Part shown: positions 18,534 to 28,375 of the stretch, piece after piece
Position numbering within the stretch: position 1 is the first letter of the stretch
Layout of the letters: each line of letters starts with the position of its first letter
From: Candidatus Pantoea gossypiicola
Lineage (GTDB): Bacteria; Pseudomonadota; Gammaproteobacteria; Enterobacterales; Enterobacteriaceae
DNA: 64,000 bases
NCBI RefSeq assembly: GCF_008632075.1
Contig: NZ_VWVM01000005.1
Span: 1 to 64,000 of the forward strand
Direction of reading: 5' to 3'
Program-made: the position numbers and the translations under genes
The notes under the pieces: generated by a model
What the model was told of the DNA's origin: nothing
The model's database searches: none
The model's input: the letters and a program-made list of their open reading frames with translations, nothing else

Positions 18534-18912
18534 TCAGTTAAACCGACTGGGCGTTTTACCGAAGCTCTGACGGAATACGTCAATATAGGCGCTGACGTTA
18601 CTATAACCGCTCAGCGATGCGATTTCACTGACTGGCAATCCCTCTGACACCCAGCGCAGTGAAGCCACCACCTTTGCCTGCTGGTGCCAATGACTGAAAC
18701 TCAGCCCGGTCTGCTGACTGAATAGACAGTTGATGCTTCTGATGCTGAGCCCCGCTTCATGGGCAGGCTGTTGCTGATCCATTATGCAGGCCGGCTGGCT
18801 CAGCAGCTTGTCTGCAACGCTGCGCGCCCTGCGTTCTGTTGGCAGCTTCAGCGCCAGCGGCAATTCCCGACAACGGAGTGTTTCATAGCCCAGCAGCGTC
18901 AGAAGGGGGTTC
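18534..18912 (-). pseudogene. AraC-family regulator, C-terminal fragment
   Basis: Reads NPLLTLLGYETLRCRELPLA into the two HTH units (EAGLSIRSINCLFSQQTGLSFSHW and PVSEIASLSGYSNVSAYIDVFRQSFGKTPSRF, shown in part). The N-terminal cupin/ligand half is missing: the frame ends abruptly at about 18912, where a resolvase fragment on the other strand begins. Confidence 0.7.
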
Positions 18913-19061
18913 GTGTATTCCTCAGGGAAGCCAGTGACAAGCTTGTTTTTGGAATCTTTGCCGCACAGGCGGAGTTTGAGCGAGAATTGATTGCCGAGCG
19001 AACAACAGCAGGTCAGGCCTCAGAAGGGACCCGAGGGAAGAAGGGGCGGCCTAAAAAATGA
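18910..19061 (+). pseudogene. Serine recombinase (resolvase/invertase) fragment
   Basis: KLVFGIFAAQAEFERELIAERT followed by a basic GKKGRPKK tail: the E-helix region of Tn3-resolvase/Pin-type invertases. The catalytic serine domain and the C-terminal HTH are absent. Its junction with the AraC fragment suggests a resolvase-bearing element once cut that gene. Confidence 0.75.
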
Positions 19062-19379
19062 CGCCAATAAAATCGCTACCGGCAATGGCATTAATAGGAC
19101 GGCCAGAAACGAAAGTCAGTACATTATGCCACGAACTCAGGGGGTGAAAGTACGCTTAGTTTTCTTGCTCATTAAGTCATTTGTTTTGTGTTGAATGAGA
19201 ATATAACCTTTAATCAGGTGGCCAAATTTTCTATGCCACTACAATCAGAGCTTCATTGAGGAATTCAGGTGTGTGTAATTTACGGGGCTTTTTGCTTATT
19301 GATAATGATCTTGTCATGAGTCCCTCTGGTTGAGAGTTTTCTCACTTAGTCCCGTGTCCACTATTGCAGGGTAGGATTA
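19062..19379. other. Region without recognisable gene
   Basis: No convincing ORF, RNA or repeat seen. Confidence 0.4.
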
Positions 19380-19612
19380 ATCGAGGGAAGTGTCCCTCGC
19401 TGGATCTGATGCTTACATTGGACGGCGCAGGCTATGGCATCGGCTTGATGACTGCGACCAAGATCCCGGTAAGCCAACGATCGGATGTCGTTATCCGTCA
19501 CCTGGCAGTCGAATCGGCTTTGACTATTTACTTGCTTCGCTCCGAGAACAACCGCTTGTCTGTTTCACTAGAGTGGCTTATCGATCGTCTGCGCGATGGC
19601 TTGGGCGAATAA
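19380..19612 (+). pseudogene. LysR-family regulator, C-terminal fragment
   Basis: DLMLTLDGAGYGIGLMTATK, then a VVIRHLAVESALTIYLL strand: the effector-binding domain of a LysR-type regulator. The DNA-binding half and the first subdomain are missing. Confidence 0.65.
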
Positions 19613-19836
19613 ATTTCCTGCAAACCGGTCTCAAGAATCCGCAGCAGACTGTGTATTCCTTTTCGAGCTTCTCGCTGTTGCCACGGAGGCCGGTGAACGA
19701 GCCACGGCTGGGGCGGGAAACCACTGCCACATTCCACAGCCATGAAGTGTCATGCGCGGTCGGAGTAACGTGCGGTACCCCGATAAAACAGATCATTCTA
19801 TCCATCCACGGCACTCGAAGATGCCGTTGCTCTCGA
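19613..19836. other. Region without recognisable gene
   Basis: Short overlapping frames on the minus strand are not convincing. Nothing assigned. Confidence 0.35.
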
Positions 19837-20200
19837 TCAACTGAGCCGGAGGTTGCGTTCAGCTATGTAGCGCCTCGGTGAAGTGCCGAGTGATTTGCGG
19901 AACATAGTCACAAAGTTACCGGCACTTTCTTAACCCAGACTATCGGCGACCTGTCGAACCGACATTCCAGTACTCAACCATTTCACCGCAAGAATGACTT
20001 GGATCTGCTGGCGCCAGCGTTCGAAGCTCATACCGGTTTCCTGAATAAGCAACCGTGCGAGAGTGCGTTCACTCAGGCCGACACGAATAGCCCAAGTGCG
20101 GACGGTCCCGCGGTGTATTGGGGCTTCCATGAGATCTTCTGCAGTCGCACATCGGGCGGCATTGGCAGGCGAAGATTCCCCCTTGGTACCACCTAAATTT
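19837..20200 (-). pseudogene. AraC-family regulator, C-terminal fragment with nonsense codon
   Basis: Reads RVGLSERTLARLLIQETGMS (first HTH) and STGMSVRQVADSLG, then TAA, then ESAGNFVTMFRKSLGTSPRR in the same frame. The TAA replaces the tyrosine normal in GYxS. The N-terminal half is gone. Confidence 0.75.
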
Positions 20201-20522
20201 CACCTAAAAGTAAACTAATCAGATGTGTTTCTGCCCTCTGGATAGAACATAGAGAAACTTGCGGAGCGGATCACTAGCTCACGTAACAATGGTGTCGCAG
20301 ATATCGTGCAGAACTTCGACGGAAGACTCGAAGCAGCGCTTGAGTTGATGTAGGCGATTTAGCATTCGATTATACCTGCGGCCAAGATCTTGTGAAAGAA
20401 GCCTCCCGGCACATTGATCTCTGGTGCTAGCCGCGTCTCCCGGTCGGTCTTTATAAACCTTCATTATATGGCAGCAATGAAGCGCTTCGAAGCGTCGGTT
20501 TAGAGCAAACCAGATGCCTTAT
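20201..20522. other. Gap before the RND-associated TetR gene
   Basis: No gene identified. The left border of the imported GC-rich block probably lies here. Confidence 0.35.
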
Positions 20523-20553
20523 GGCACTAAGTGCCTTATTGTCACTTGGTGCC
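20523..20553 (+). promoter_or_regulatory. Probable TetR operator, two adjacent palindromes
   Basis: GGCACT-A-AGTGCC (20523-20535) is perfect. A weaker partner, GTCAC-TTG-GTGCC (20541-20553), follows one helical turn later, ending about 20 bases before the TetR start. This suggests autorepression by a dimer pair. Confidence 0.55.
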
Positions 20554-20573
20554 AGATATGACAGAATACTCTC

Positions 20574-21164
20574 ATGGCAAATAAAAATCCCGGCCTTCGC
20601 GAAAGGCACAAAGAGAGCACCCGGAGGGAGCTATCCAACCTCGGGCTTGAGTTGTTTCTGAAACAGGGCTTTACCCACACGACCATCGAACACATCGTCG
20701 AGCCGCTTGGTGTGGCTAGGCGTACGTTCTTTCGCTACTTCAAGACTAAAGAAGATCTGATCTTCCTGTGGCACGACGAGAAGACGCATGAGCTGGTCGA
20801 TGAATTGCGGGGGCGTCCCGACCACGAGGGGCCACTGGATGCGGTCAGAGAGACGCTGGCCACGACGCTCCTGCGGTATGACGCCAATCCTGACATGGCT
20901 TTTGCACTGGTGCGCCTGCTGAAGGAAACGCCGGCTCTGCTCGCCAAGGGATGCGAAAAGCGGATGGATCGGGAGGTGTCGCTCGCTGCCGCACTCGTGG
21001 AACGAGAAAGCGAGACCGGGCTGAGCATGCTCAAAGCGCGCATCATCGTGGGCGCGGTGACGTCCGCATGGACGGCTGCCCTTGACGAGTGGTATGCGGA
21101 TGGCGGCAGGCAGAACCTGCGCTCCATCGTGGCCAGGGCGTTTTCATTGGTGGGCGAACTGTGA
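20574..21164 (+). CDS. TetR/AcrR regulator of the RND pump
   Basis: A 196-residue regulator. The N-terminal HTH region (GFTHTTIEHIVEPLGVARRTFFRYFKTKEDL, shown in part as ARRTFFRYF) is intact and the helical ligand domain is complete. Preceded by paired palindromes, and lies 630 bases upstream of an RND adaptor/permease pair on the same strand, so local control of that pump is the natural reading. The FFRYF form of the recognition helix is common in high-GC proteobacterial regulators, and the gene has high GC and codon use unlike the backbone, consistent with transfer. Confidence 0.87.
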   Translation: MANKNPGLRERHKESTRRELSNLGLELFLKQGFTHTTIEHIVEPLGVARRTFFRYFKTKEDLIFLWHDEKTHELVDELRGRPDHEGPLDAVRETLATTLLRYDANPDMAFALVRLLKETPALLAKGCEKRMDREVSLAAALVERESETGLSMLKARIIVGAVTSAWTAALDEWYADGGRQNLRSIVARAFSLVGEL

Positions 21165-21796
21165 TGGCAGCTATGCACGTCTTGTCGGGCCATCAGCAAC
21201 GCTATCGTCCCCGGCTCATGACGAGCGTGCTGGTCGCTGCGCCTGGCCCTGGTCCCAGCCAGACCAGATGCGCTCAATGGCCCGGGGTCAACGGCGCGGT
21301 GTCGCGAGACAAATCGCAAACCCAGACAGGTGGCACAGACACGATCAGCACCACTTCGGGGTTCTCTGGCGCCAGGTTCTTGTGAGAGCCAGACCTGTGG
21401 GGAGATGCCCCTGCGACAGAAGAAGTGGCCCGCAGTGAGCCTGATGCGCGCAACGCCAATGACGTGAGTTCCCTGACGGCTATGTTCCCCGCGTGGCTGG
21501 ATGCGGATACCTCTCTCCAGACCGCCGATGCGTCTGCAGTTGCGCGCACGCGAACGAAGTCCGGTATAAGGCGGATGTAATCACCTTATTCGGGCAGGAA
21601 GGCCCGGGTTGACAGCTCAGGGGCGCGCAGGAAAGCGCCATCGCCGCTGCTTACGATCGCACCCATCCCGGGTCTCCTTGTGCGCGCCGCAGGGAACCCG
21701 CCGTTATGGGCCGCAGTACCGCAGCCCACAACGACTGAGCAAATGGACGACGCTCCGTCTGCCACCCCTGTATCGCCCGTAAGGAAAATTATCGCC
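21165..21796. other. GC-rich gap between TetR and RND adaptor
   Basis: About 630 bases with short overlapping frames on both strands, none with an RBS or recognisable motif. Could be a decayed gene or promoter region. The AAGGAAA at 21781-21787 is the RBS of the adaptor. Confidence 0.4.
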
Positions 21797-22927
21797 ATGA
21801 GTCAGGAACAAGAACACCGTAACCAGCCCACCCGGGGACACCTCCGGCGGCACCGGATCGCGTATTTCGTGGGGGGAGTGGCCCTCGTTGTGACGGCGCT
21901 GGCGATAGTCGTCGGCAGGGGCGATACGACGCTGGAGGAAGCGACTGCCGCGGCGACGCCGGCGCTGACCGTCACATGCACCATCCCCCGGGAAGTCTCG
22001 TGGCCCATAGAGATCAGGGCTTCGGGTGCGATTGCCGCATGGGAAGAAGCCAGCATCGGTGCTCAGATTGGTGGTTATCAGCTCATCGATGTTCGCGTCA
22101 ATGTCGGCGATATCGTCAGGAAGGGACAGATTATCGCTCGTTTTGACCCGGATCTGTTGCTGGCGGAACGCGCGGAACTGAAAGCGAATGCCGATCAGGC
22201 TGCCGCCAACCGGCAGCGCGCGCTCGCGTTGCAAAGCAGCCGCGCGATGAGTGAACAGGACGTGCTCCAGCTGGTGACTCAATCCAGGACCGCGGATGCG
22301 CTGCTCGCTGCCAATCAGTTGCGGCTGCGTTACACCGACGTCACTGCGCCGGACGATGGTGTCATCAGCCACAGGACTGCAACGCTCGGCAGCGTCGTTA
22401 CGGTGGGCCAGGAACTGTTTCGCATGATTCGCCGGGGGCGCCTGGAGTGGCGTGGCGAACTGACCGCCGAGCAACTCGCTCAGGTCGAGATCGGGCAGCA
22501 GGTAACATTAGACCTTCCCGACGGCAAGACAGCGAAGGCGACGGTTCGCCAGACCTCGCCGATTCTGGATAGCACCTCTCGCCTGGCCACTGTTTACGCC
22601 GACATCCACCCTGGAAGCACGGCACGGGCTGGTATGTACGCCAACGGCAGGCTCGGACTCGGGACAGAGCCGGCGCTGGTCGTGCCCGCCGAGAGCGTTG
22701 TCATCCGCGATGGGCGCAGCCACGTCCTGGTGCTGGCCGACACCAGTGCCACGTCCCGCGTGTCGCTGCGAAGCGTCAGCGTCGGCCGGCGTAATGGCCG
22801 TGAGGTCGAGGTCACCGAGGGGCTTGGCAAGGACGAGCGTGTTGTTGTCCGGGGAGCCGGCTTCCTCAAGGATCGCGATCTGGTCCGGGTTTCGCAGGGG
22901 CAGCCTGCTGGGGCGGGCAGACCATGA
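21797..22927 (+). CDS. RND efflux periplasmic adaptor (membrane fusion protein)
   Basis: A 376-residue adaptor. One N-terminal membrane anchor (IAYFVGGVALVVTALAIVV) without lipobox is followed by a barrel-sandwich half-motif (ASIGAQIGGYQLIDVRVNVGD, shown in part as GAQIGGYQLIDV), a short alpha-hairpin (about 60 residues), the second half-motif (RYTDVTAPDDGVIS), a beta-barrel and a membrane-proximal domain. It should join the inner-membrane pump to an outer-membrane channel. ATG 21797 has a clear RBS; the longer frame to 21680 is not supported. Its stop overlaps the permease start (ATGA). Confidence 0.9.
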   Translation: MSQEQEHRNQPTRGHLRRHRIAYFVGGVALVVTALAIVVGRGDTTLEEATAAATPALTVTCTIPREVSWPIEIRASGAIAAWEEASIGAQIGGYQLIDVRVNVGDIVRKGQIIARFDPDLLLAERAELKANADQAAANRQRALALQSSRAMSEQDVLQLVTQSRTADALLAANQLRLRYTDVTAPDDGVISHRTATLGSVVTVGQELFRMIRRGRLEWRGELTAEQLAQVEIGQQVTLDLPDGKTAKATVRQTSPILDSTSRLATVYADIHPGSTARAGMYANGRLGLGTEPALVVPAESVVIRDGRSHVLVLADTSATSRVSLRSVSVGRRNGREVEVTEGLGKDERVVVRGAGFLKDRDLVRVSQGQPAGAGRP

Positions 22928-25900
22928 ATTTCGCTACCTGGTCCATTCGCAATCCGATCCCCTCGATCCTGCTGTTCGCACTGCTGGCACTCGCAGGGCT
23001 ATGGGGGTTCCAGAAGCTGCCTACGCAGGATCTTCCAGACCTTGATCTACCAATGGTCACGGTCATGCTGACGCAGCCGGGGGCGGCTCCTGCGCAGCTG
23101 GAGACGGAGGTCGCGCGCAAGGTCGAGGATTCACTTGCGACCTTGAGTGGTTTGAACCATCTGCGCACATCGATCACGGATGGTTTGGTTTCAATCCAGG
23201 TCGAATTCGTGCTGGAGAAGAACCTGTCGGACGCGCTGATCGAAACCAAGAACGCGGTTGACAGCATCCGGTCTGATCTGCCGGATGATCTTCTGCAACC
23301 GACCGTCAGTGCTTCCACGAGCGTAGGTTCGCCCGTTCTGACCTACGCCATATCGTCGTCCCGGCTTAATGAGGAGCAGCTTTCGTGGTTTGTGGATGAC
23401 ACCATTGCCAAGACTATTTTCTCGCTTCCCGGAGTCGGTCGGTTCGAGCGGCTTGGCGGAATCGAACGTGAGGTTCGGATTGAGCTCGATCCGTCGCGCA
23501 TGTCTGCCCTCGGCATCACGGCGGCGGATGTCTCCCGTGCACTGCGCCAGGTTCAGCAGGAATCTTCCGGCGGCCGTGGTCAGCTTGGCGGCCAGGAGCA
23601 GTCGGTTCGCACGATTGCCACGGTTCGCCAGGCATCGGAGCTTGCGGACCTGCGAATCGCGTTGTCCAACGGCAAGAGCTTCAGGTTGGACCAAATCGCG
23701 ACCATCGTCGATGGTCAGGCCGACCCCACGCAGGCGGCCCTGCTCGATGGCGAGCATGTGGTCGGCTTCAGCGTGTACCGCGCCAGGGGCTTTGACGAGG
23801 TACGGCTGGCCGAGGGCGTTCGCGAGGCCCTGGCCGGCCTTCAACAGGCCGACCCGGCGCTCAGCCTGACTGAGATTTCGGGGTCGGTCGGCCAGACGCT
23901 TGAGCAGTATGAGGGCTCCATGGCGATGCTGTACGAGGGGGCCATCCTCGCGATGATCGTCGTCTGGCTGTTCCTGCGCGACTGGCGGGCGACGCTGATA
24001 GCCTCGACCGCTCTGCCGCTGTCCATCCTTCCGGCATTCGCGGCCATGGCCTGGCTGGGCTTCACGCTCAACACCGTGACGCTGCTGGCGCTGGCGGTGA
24101 TCGTCGGCATCCTGGTCGATGACGCCATCGTGGAGATCGAGAACATCGAGCGCCACCGGCACAGGGGCAAGTCGGTCCGGGAAGCCGCAGAGGACGCCGT
24201 GACCGAAATTGCCCTGGCGGTGATGGCGACCACAATGAGCCTGGTGGTCGTCTTCCTACCGACGGCCATGATGAGTGGTATCGGCGGCCTGGTGTTCAAA
24301 CAGTTTGGCTGGACCGCCGTGATCGCCGTGCTCGCTTCGCTGCTGGTGGCGCGCCTGCTCACACCCATGATGGCGGCCTACCTGCTCAAGCCCGAGCCGA
24401 TCCCCGAGAAGGAAGATGGCCGGGTCATGCGCTGGTACATGGCAACGGCGCGCTGGTGCCTGAAGCATCGCAAGACGACCCTGAGCGGAGCGGTCATCTT
24501 TCTCGCGGCTTCGCTCGCCCTGGTGCCTTTCATCGAGACGGGCTTTATCCCCGCCTCTGATAGCGGCAGCACGACCCTGAGCATCGAATTGCCGCCAGCC
24601 AGCTCGCTGGAGGACACGTTGGCGGTCGCCGGGTCGGCCCGCAAAGCCATCGGCGATGTTGACGGCATCGCCCATGTTTTCGCCACGGTGGGCAAGGCGC
24701 AAAGTGCCGGCCCCGGTGGGGCGCAGGCGGGCGAAGTTCGGCGCGCGTCGCTCACGCTCACGCTGGGGCCGCGTAATGATCGCCCTTCGCAGCAGGTCAT
24801 CGAGAAAGCCGTGCGGGAACGCTTGCTCGATGTTCCCGGGGCGCGCTTTGCCATCGGCGGCGGCGGGCCGGGCGAAAAGCTTACGATCATCCTCGCCAGC
24901 GACAATGCCGAGGCACTTAAGGCGAGCGCGGATGCGGTGGAAGCCGAACTGCGCGACGTCAAGGGCCTTACTGGCATTGCCTCGACGGCCAGCCTGGAGC
25001 GCCCGGAGATCATCATCCGTCCCGACCCGGAGCGCGCCGCCGAGCGCGGCGTGACGACCGAGGCGATCGGGGACGTAGTGCGGGTGGCAACCAGAGGCGA
25101 TTTCGACGCTCAGGTGGCGCGCCTGAACCTCGACAACCGCCAGGTCTATATCCGCGCGCGCATTCCCGATGCCGCGCGGCAGGACATCGACACGCTCGGC
25201 AACATGCGCGTGCCGGGGCGCGACGGGTCGGTGCCGCTGGCAAGTGTCGCCAGCCTGACTGTGCAAAGTGGCCCCGCGCAGATCGACCGCCATGACCGTC
25301 TTCGCAACGTCACCATTTCGGCCGATTTGGGAGGTACCGCGCTCGGGACGGCGCAGGCGGCTGTGGCCAACCTGACTTCGATCAAGTCCCTTCCGTCCAG
25401 TGTGAAGGTGATTGAGGCCGGCGACGCGGAGATCGTTGCCGAACTCGGCGGGGGCTTTGCCATGGCGCTCGTGGTCGGTGTTTTGTGCATCTACTGCGTT
25501 CTGGTGCTGCTGTTCAGGGATTTCCTTCAGCCCATCACCATCCTCTCTGCCATTCCTCTGTCCATAGGTGGCGCGTTCCTCGCGCTTCTGGTCACGCGCA
25601 GCCAGTTGAGTGTGCCTTCGATGATCGGTCTGGTGATGCTTATGGGTATCGTCACCAAGAACTCCATCCTGCTCGTCGAGTACGCGGTTATCGGTATACG
25701 CGAGCGCGGATTGCCTGTTCACGAGGCGCTGCTGGATGCGTGCCACAAGCGTGCCCGTCCCATCGTGATGACCACCATCGCGATGATCGCCGGCATGTTG
25801 CCTATCGCGCTGGGGTTAGGTGCGGATTCTAGCTTCCGCCGGCCGATGGCCATGGCGGTTATCGGCGGCCTTATCACATCGACTGCCTTGAGCCTGCTGG

Positions 25901-26007
25901 TCGTGCCAGCCGTGTTCCTGTATGTGGACAGGATCGAGAAATGGCTGGCATCGCTTGGTTTTTTTCGACACACCGTACGCGCTACCGCTGACGAGGTTGA
26001 GCGATGA
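22924..26007 (+). CDS. RND efflux permease, HAE-type
   Basis: A 1027-residue inner-membrane proton antiporter with the standard twofold repeat: TM1, a large porter/docking loop, TM2-6, TM7, a second loop and TM8-12. TM4 shows VGILVDDAIVEIENIERH with the paired aspartates of the proton relay. TM10/11 carries GLVMLMGIVTKNSILLVEYA. Start coupled to the adaptor by a 4-base overlap. There is no outer-membrane factor gene behind it, so it must use one encoded elsewhere: the NodT-type factor at 35876-37312 or a TolC. The sequence resembles pumps of Xanthomonas/Burkholderia-type genomes more than AcrB. Confidence 0.95.
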   Translation: MNFATWSIRNPIPSILLFALLALAGLWGFQKLPTQDLPDLDLPMVTVMLTQPGAAPAQLETEVARKVEDSLATLSGLNHLRTSITDGLVSIQVEFVLEKNLSDALIETKNAVDSIRSDLPDDLLQPTVSASTSVGSPVLTYAISSSRLNEEQLSWFVDDTIAKTIFSLPGVGRFERLGGIEREVRIELDPSRMSALGITAADVSRALRQVQQESSGGRGQLGGQEQSVRTIATVRQASELADLRIALSNGKSFRLDQIATIVDGQADPTQAALLDGEHVVGFSVYRARGFDEVRLAEGVREALAGLQQADPALSLTEISGSVGQTLEQYEGSMAMLYEGAILAMIVVWLFLRDWRATLIASTALPLSILPAFAAMAWLGFTLNTVTLLALAVIVGILVDDAIVEIENIERHRHRGKSVREAAEDAVTEIALAVMATTMSLVVVFLPTAMMSGIGGLVFKQFGWTAVIAVLASLLVARLLTPMMAAYLLKPEPIPEKEDGRVMRWYMATARWCLKHRKTTLSGAVIFLAASLALVPFIETGFIPASDSGSTTLSIELPPASSLEDTLAVAGSARKAIGDVDGIAHVFATVGKAQSAGPGGAQAGEVRRASLTLTLGPRNDRPSQQVIEKAVRERLLDVPGARFAIGGGGPGEKLTIILASDNAEALKASADAVEAELRDVKGLTGIASTASLERPEIIIRPDPERAAERGVTTEAIGDVVRVATRGDFDAQVARLNLDNRQVYIRARIPDAARQDIDTLGNMRVPGRDGSVPLASVASLTVQSGPAQIDRHDRLRNVTISADLGGTALGTAQAAVANLTSIKSLPSSVKVIEAGDAEIVAELGGGFAMALVVGVLCIYCVLVLLFRDFLQPITILSAIPLSIGGAFLALLVTRSQLSVPSMIGLVMLMGIVTKNSILLVEYAVIGIRERGLPVHEALLDACHKRARPIVMTTIAMIAGMLPIALGLGADSSFRRPMAMAVIGGLITSTALSLLVVPAVFLYVDRIEKWLASLGFFRHTVRATADEVER

Positions 26008-26265
26008 CGCAACTAACCTCGTCACGACTCAACAGTCCTGCAATTCACTCGTCACATCGAAACTTGATGCGCAGCGCCTGCACTGACCCGTGCGGGACGA
26101 CCCAGTGTCGTCCGGACGGTATGGAAATCAGGCAGACGGTGCAGTGCGGCCGTCTGCTGGTGATGGTCCGCGAACTCATCGAGATGGCCCGATGGCGTGG
26201 TCCGCGAGCTGCCATTCCCCAGTACAGGGGAGGCATTTTCACGTTTTCCTTAAAAGGGATCAATC
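26008..26265. other. Gap between RND permease and mipA-like pseudogene
   Basis: No gene seen. An AAAAGGGA near 26250 is the RBS for the mipA-like frame. Confidence 0.4.
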
Positions 26266-27102
26266 ATGTCATCTCGTCCTCAATGCGCAGTCCGCCTGCG
26301 CCGGCAGCCGTCTTACGCTGCGCTACCGATCCTGGTCGCTGGCATTTTTTCAACACCCGTTGCATGGGCTCAGACCGACGATACGAATAAGTCGGCGAGA
26401 GGTCAGGCGATGCCCGAAGCCGGACGCAGTGAACCGACGTGGGGGATTGGCGTTGCCGGTGGCATACAGTACCGCGTCTACCGCGACTTCGACGACCGCG
26501 TTCGAGGCTTGCCAATGATTACCTATGAGAACAAATGGATTCAGGTGGCCGGGCCTGTCCTGGACGTCAAGCTTCCGTCGGTCGGGCCGGTGTCATTCAG
26601 GCTGCGTGGTCGGTACATCGGGGAAGGCTTCGATTCGGGCGATTCCCCATATTTCGCGGGCATGCGCGATCGAGACTCCAGTTTCTGGCTCGGCGCCGCC
26701 GCCATCTGGCGTACCGGCATTGCCAATTTCTCTGCTGAAGTGCTCACGGATGCCATGAGCAACAGCGGGGGGATGCGGACGACGCTGCAGATCGACAGGC
26801 GATTTACCGCAGGCACAATCGGGCTGGCCCCGCGGCTGGCGGCCGAGTGGGTGGATGGCGAGTACGTGGACTATTAATACGGCGTAAGGTCAGACGAGGC
26901 ACGGAGCTGGCGCCCGGCCTACGGCGGTAGTTCCGCGCTCAATACCGAAATCGGGCTTCGCGTGGACTGGCAGCCCGTGTCCAGTCACACCATGTTCCTC
27001 GACATGGGCGCCAAGCACATGGGCAGCTCGATCCGCAACAGCCCGCTGGTGGAAAAGAGCACGCAGTATGGCCTTGGTCTCGGCTACCTCTATCGGTTCT
27101 GA
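26266..27102 (+). pseudogene. MipA/OmpV-family outer membrane protein with nonsense codon
   Basis: Would encode 278 residues: signal peptide ending PVAWAQ, then a MipA/OmpV beta-barrel (GIGVAGGIQYRVYRDFDDRV; PVSFRLRGRYIGEGF; LAPRLAAEWVDGEYVDY). Codon 204 is TAA at 26875-26877, in the usual DYYYGV turn. The frame then continues without fault through ALNTEIGLRVDW to YGLGLGYLYRF-stop, ending in the expected aromatic. A single Tyr-to-stop change thus disables the gene. In relatives, MipA/OmpV proteins often accompany two-component or efflux genes; here it follows the RND pump. Confidence 0.88.
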
Positions 27103-27273
27103 GAAGCGATTGATGGCATCGCCCGTTGTTGGCGTTTGCCGGGTATCGCATTCGACTCGAAATGAGGGGGATGCAACGTATTGGGAAGGTCTTCTGGAAC
27201 ACCGATTGGTGTGTTCATCGAGCGACTCATGCCATAGGCGTTCATCCTCATCGTCAATGTGGAAGGGGTGGCT

Positions 27274-28236
27274 ATGGCAATTTTCGGCAAATCCAGACGT
27301 TTCAGGAATCTTGACGGGAGCGAAGCTCCCGGCACCGTGGTGCCGGCATTTCGGATGCTGGTCGTCGATAGTCTTGCAGGCCGGGGCCGTGGTGTACCGA
27401 GAAAGGCTTCGGTGCCGTGTGTGGTGCCCGATCTCGTCGCGATCGCCACTCCACCGGGCACGGGTGAAGGCGCGCGCCTGACCTGGATCGGGCATGCGAG
27501 CTGGCTGGTGCAGATCGAAGGGAAGTCGTTCCTCGTCGATCCGGTCTTCGGTGAGCTTGCCCTGGGGCCAGGGGGGCGGAATGTTCCGGCTGGCCTGCGC
27601 CCCGAGGATCTGCCATCCATCGACGCGGTGCTGATCAGTCACAACCACTACGACCATCTCGACCTTCCATCCGTGAAGAGCGTCGATGCCCCGGTGATCG
27701 CCGGCCTGGGCATGGCGTCGTTCCTCGCAAAAAAAGGGATTTCCGCAAGCGAGTTGGACTGGTGGCAGTCCATCGACATCGGCCCCGTGAGGGTGACTTT
27801 CGTGCCCGCCCAGCACTACAGCCGTCGCGGCTTGACCGACGTAAACGAAACGCTGTGGGGCGGATTCATTCTCGAGGGAGCTTCCGCCTGCATCTACCAT
27901 TCGGGCGATACGGGCTACTTTGACGGGTTCCGGGAAATCGGCCGCCGTTTCCCGGTGATCGATGCTGCACTTTTGCCCATCGGCGCCTATGAGCCGTCCT
28001 GGTTCATGCGCCGCCAGCACATGAACCCCGAGGAGGCTGCCCGGGCCTACAGGGATCTTGGTGCCGGGTGCTTCTTCGCCATGCACTGGGGGACTTTCAA
28101 GCTGACCTACGAGCCGCTAGACGAACCGCCGGTTCGCCTGGCAGCAGAGTGGGAGCGCCTTGGACTTCCCGCATCGGAAAAGCGGGTTCTTGCCGTTGGC
28201 GAAACCGCGGACGTGTGGCGTTATCCGAATGACTAA
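27274..28236 (+). CDS. Metallo-beta-lactamase-fold hydrolase (NAPE-PLD/UlaG-like)
   Basis: A 320-residue metal-dependent hydrolase. The HxHxDH zinc motif is HNHYDHLD; the downstream ligands are the QHYS(R)RG histidine, the HSGDTGYF aspartate and the final AMHWGTF histidine. WIGHASWLVQIEGKSFLVDPVF is the typical first beta-unit of the NAPE-phospholipase D-like branch. ATG 27274 has GGAAGGGG at good spacing. No signal peptide, so cytosolic or peripheral. Substrate unknown; phospholipid or phosphodiester-like substrates are usual for the branch. Confidence 0.88.
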   Translation: MAIFGKSRRFRNLDGSEAPGTVVPAFRMLVVDSLAGRGRGVPRKASVPCVVPDLVAIATPPGTGEGARLTWIGHASWLVQIEGKSFLVDPVFGELALGPGGRNVPAGLRPEDLPSIDAVLISHNHYDHLDLPSVKSVDAPVIAGLGMASFLAKKGISASELDWWQSIDIGPVRVTFVPAQHYSRRGLTDVNETLWGGFILEGASACIYHSGDTGYFDGFREIGRRFPVIDAALLPIGAYEPSWFMRRQHMNPEEAARAYRDLGAGCFFAMHWGTFKLTYEPLDEPPVRLAAEWERLGLPASEKRVLAVGETADVWRYPND

Positions 28237-28375
28237 TCTCATACCCGCCGGGCAGTCAGCGCATTGTCGTACAGACAGAAAATGAGTAAGGCCTTGACGA
28301 TTTCCGCTGGCAGCCCGGTCCCCACGCTTTCTTGGCGGAAGCCTGGGTGGATCCTGCAAGCCCTGGCGTCCCACG

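Noticed and set aside
23191..24162. 323-codon minus-strand frame
   Set aside because: Shadow of the RND permease gene.
24256..25746. 496-codon open frame on the minus strand
   Set aside because: Lies entirely opposite the RND permease gene; an antisense shadow of high-GC coding DNA with no domain content.
26890..28086. 398-codon minus-strand frame
   Set aside because: Opposite the mipA-like pseudogene and the metallo-hydrolase gene, which have clear motifs; Arg/His-rich shadow.
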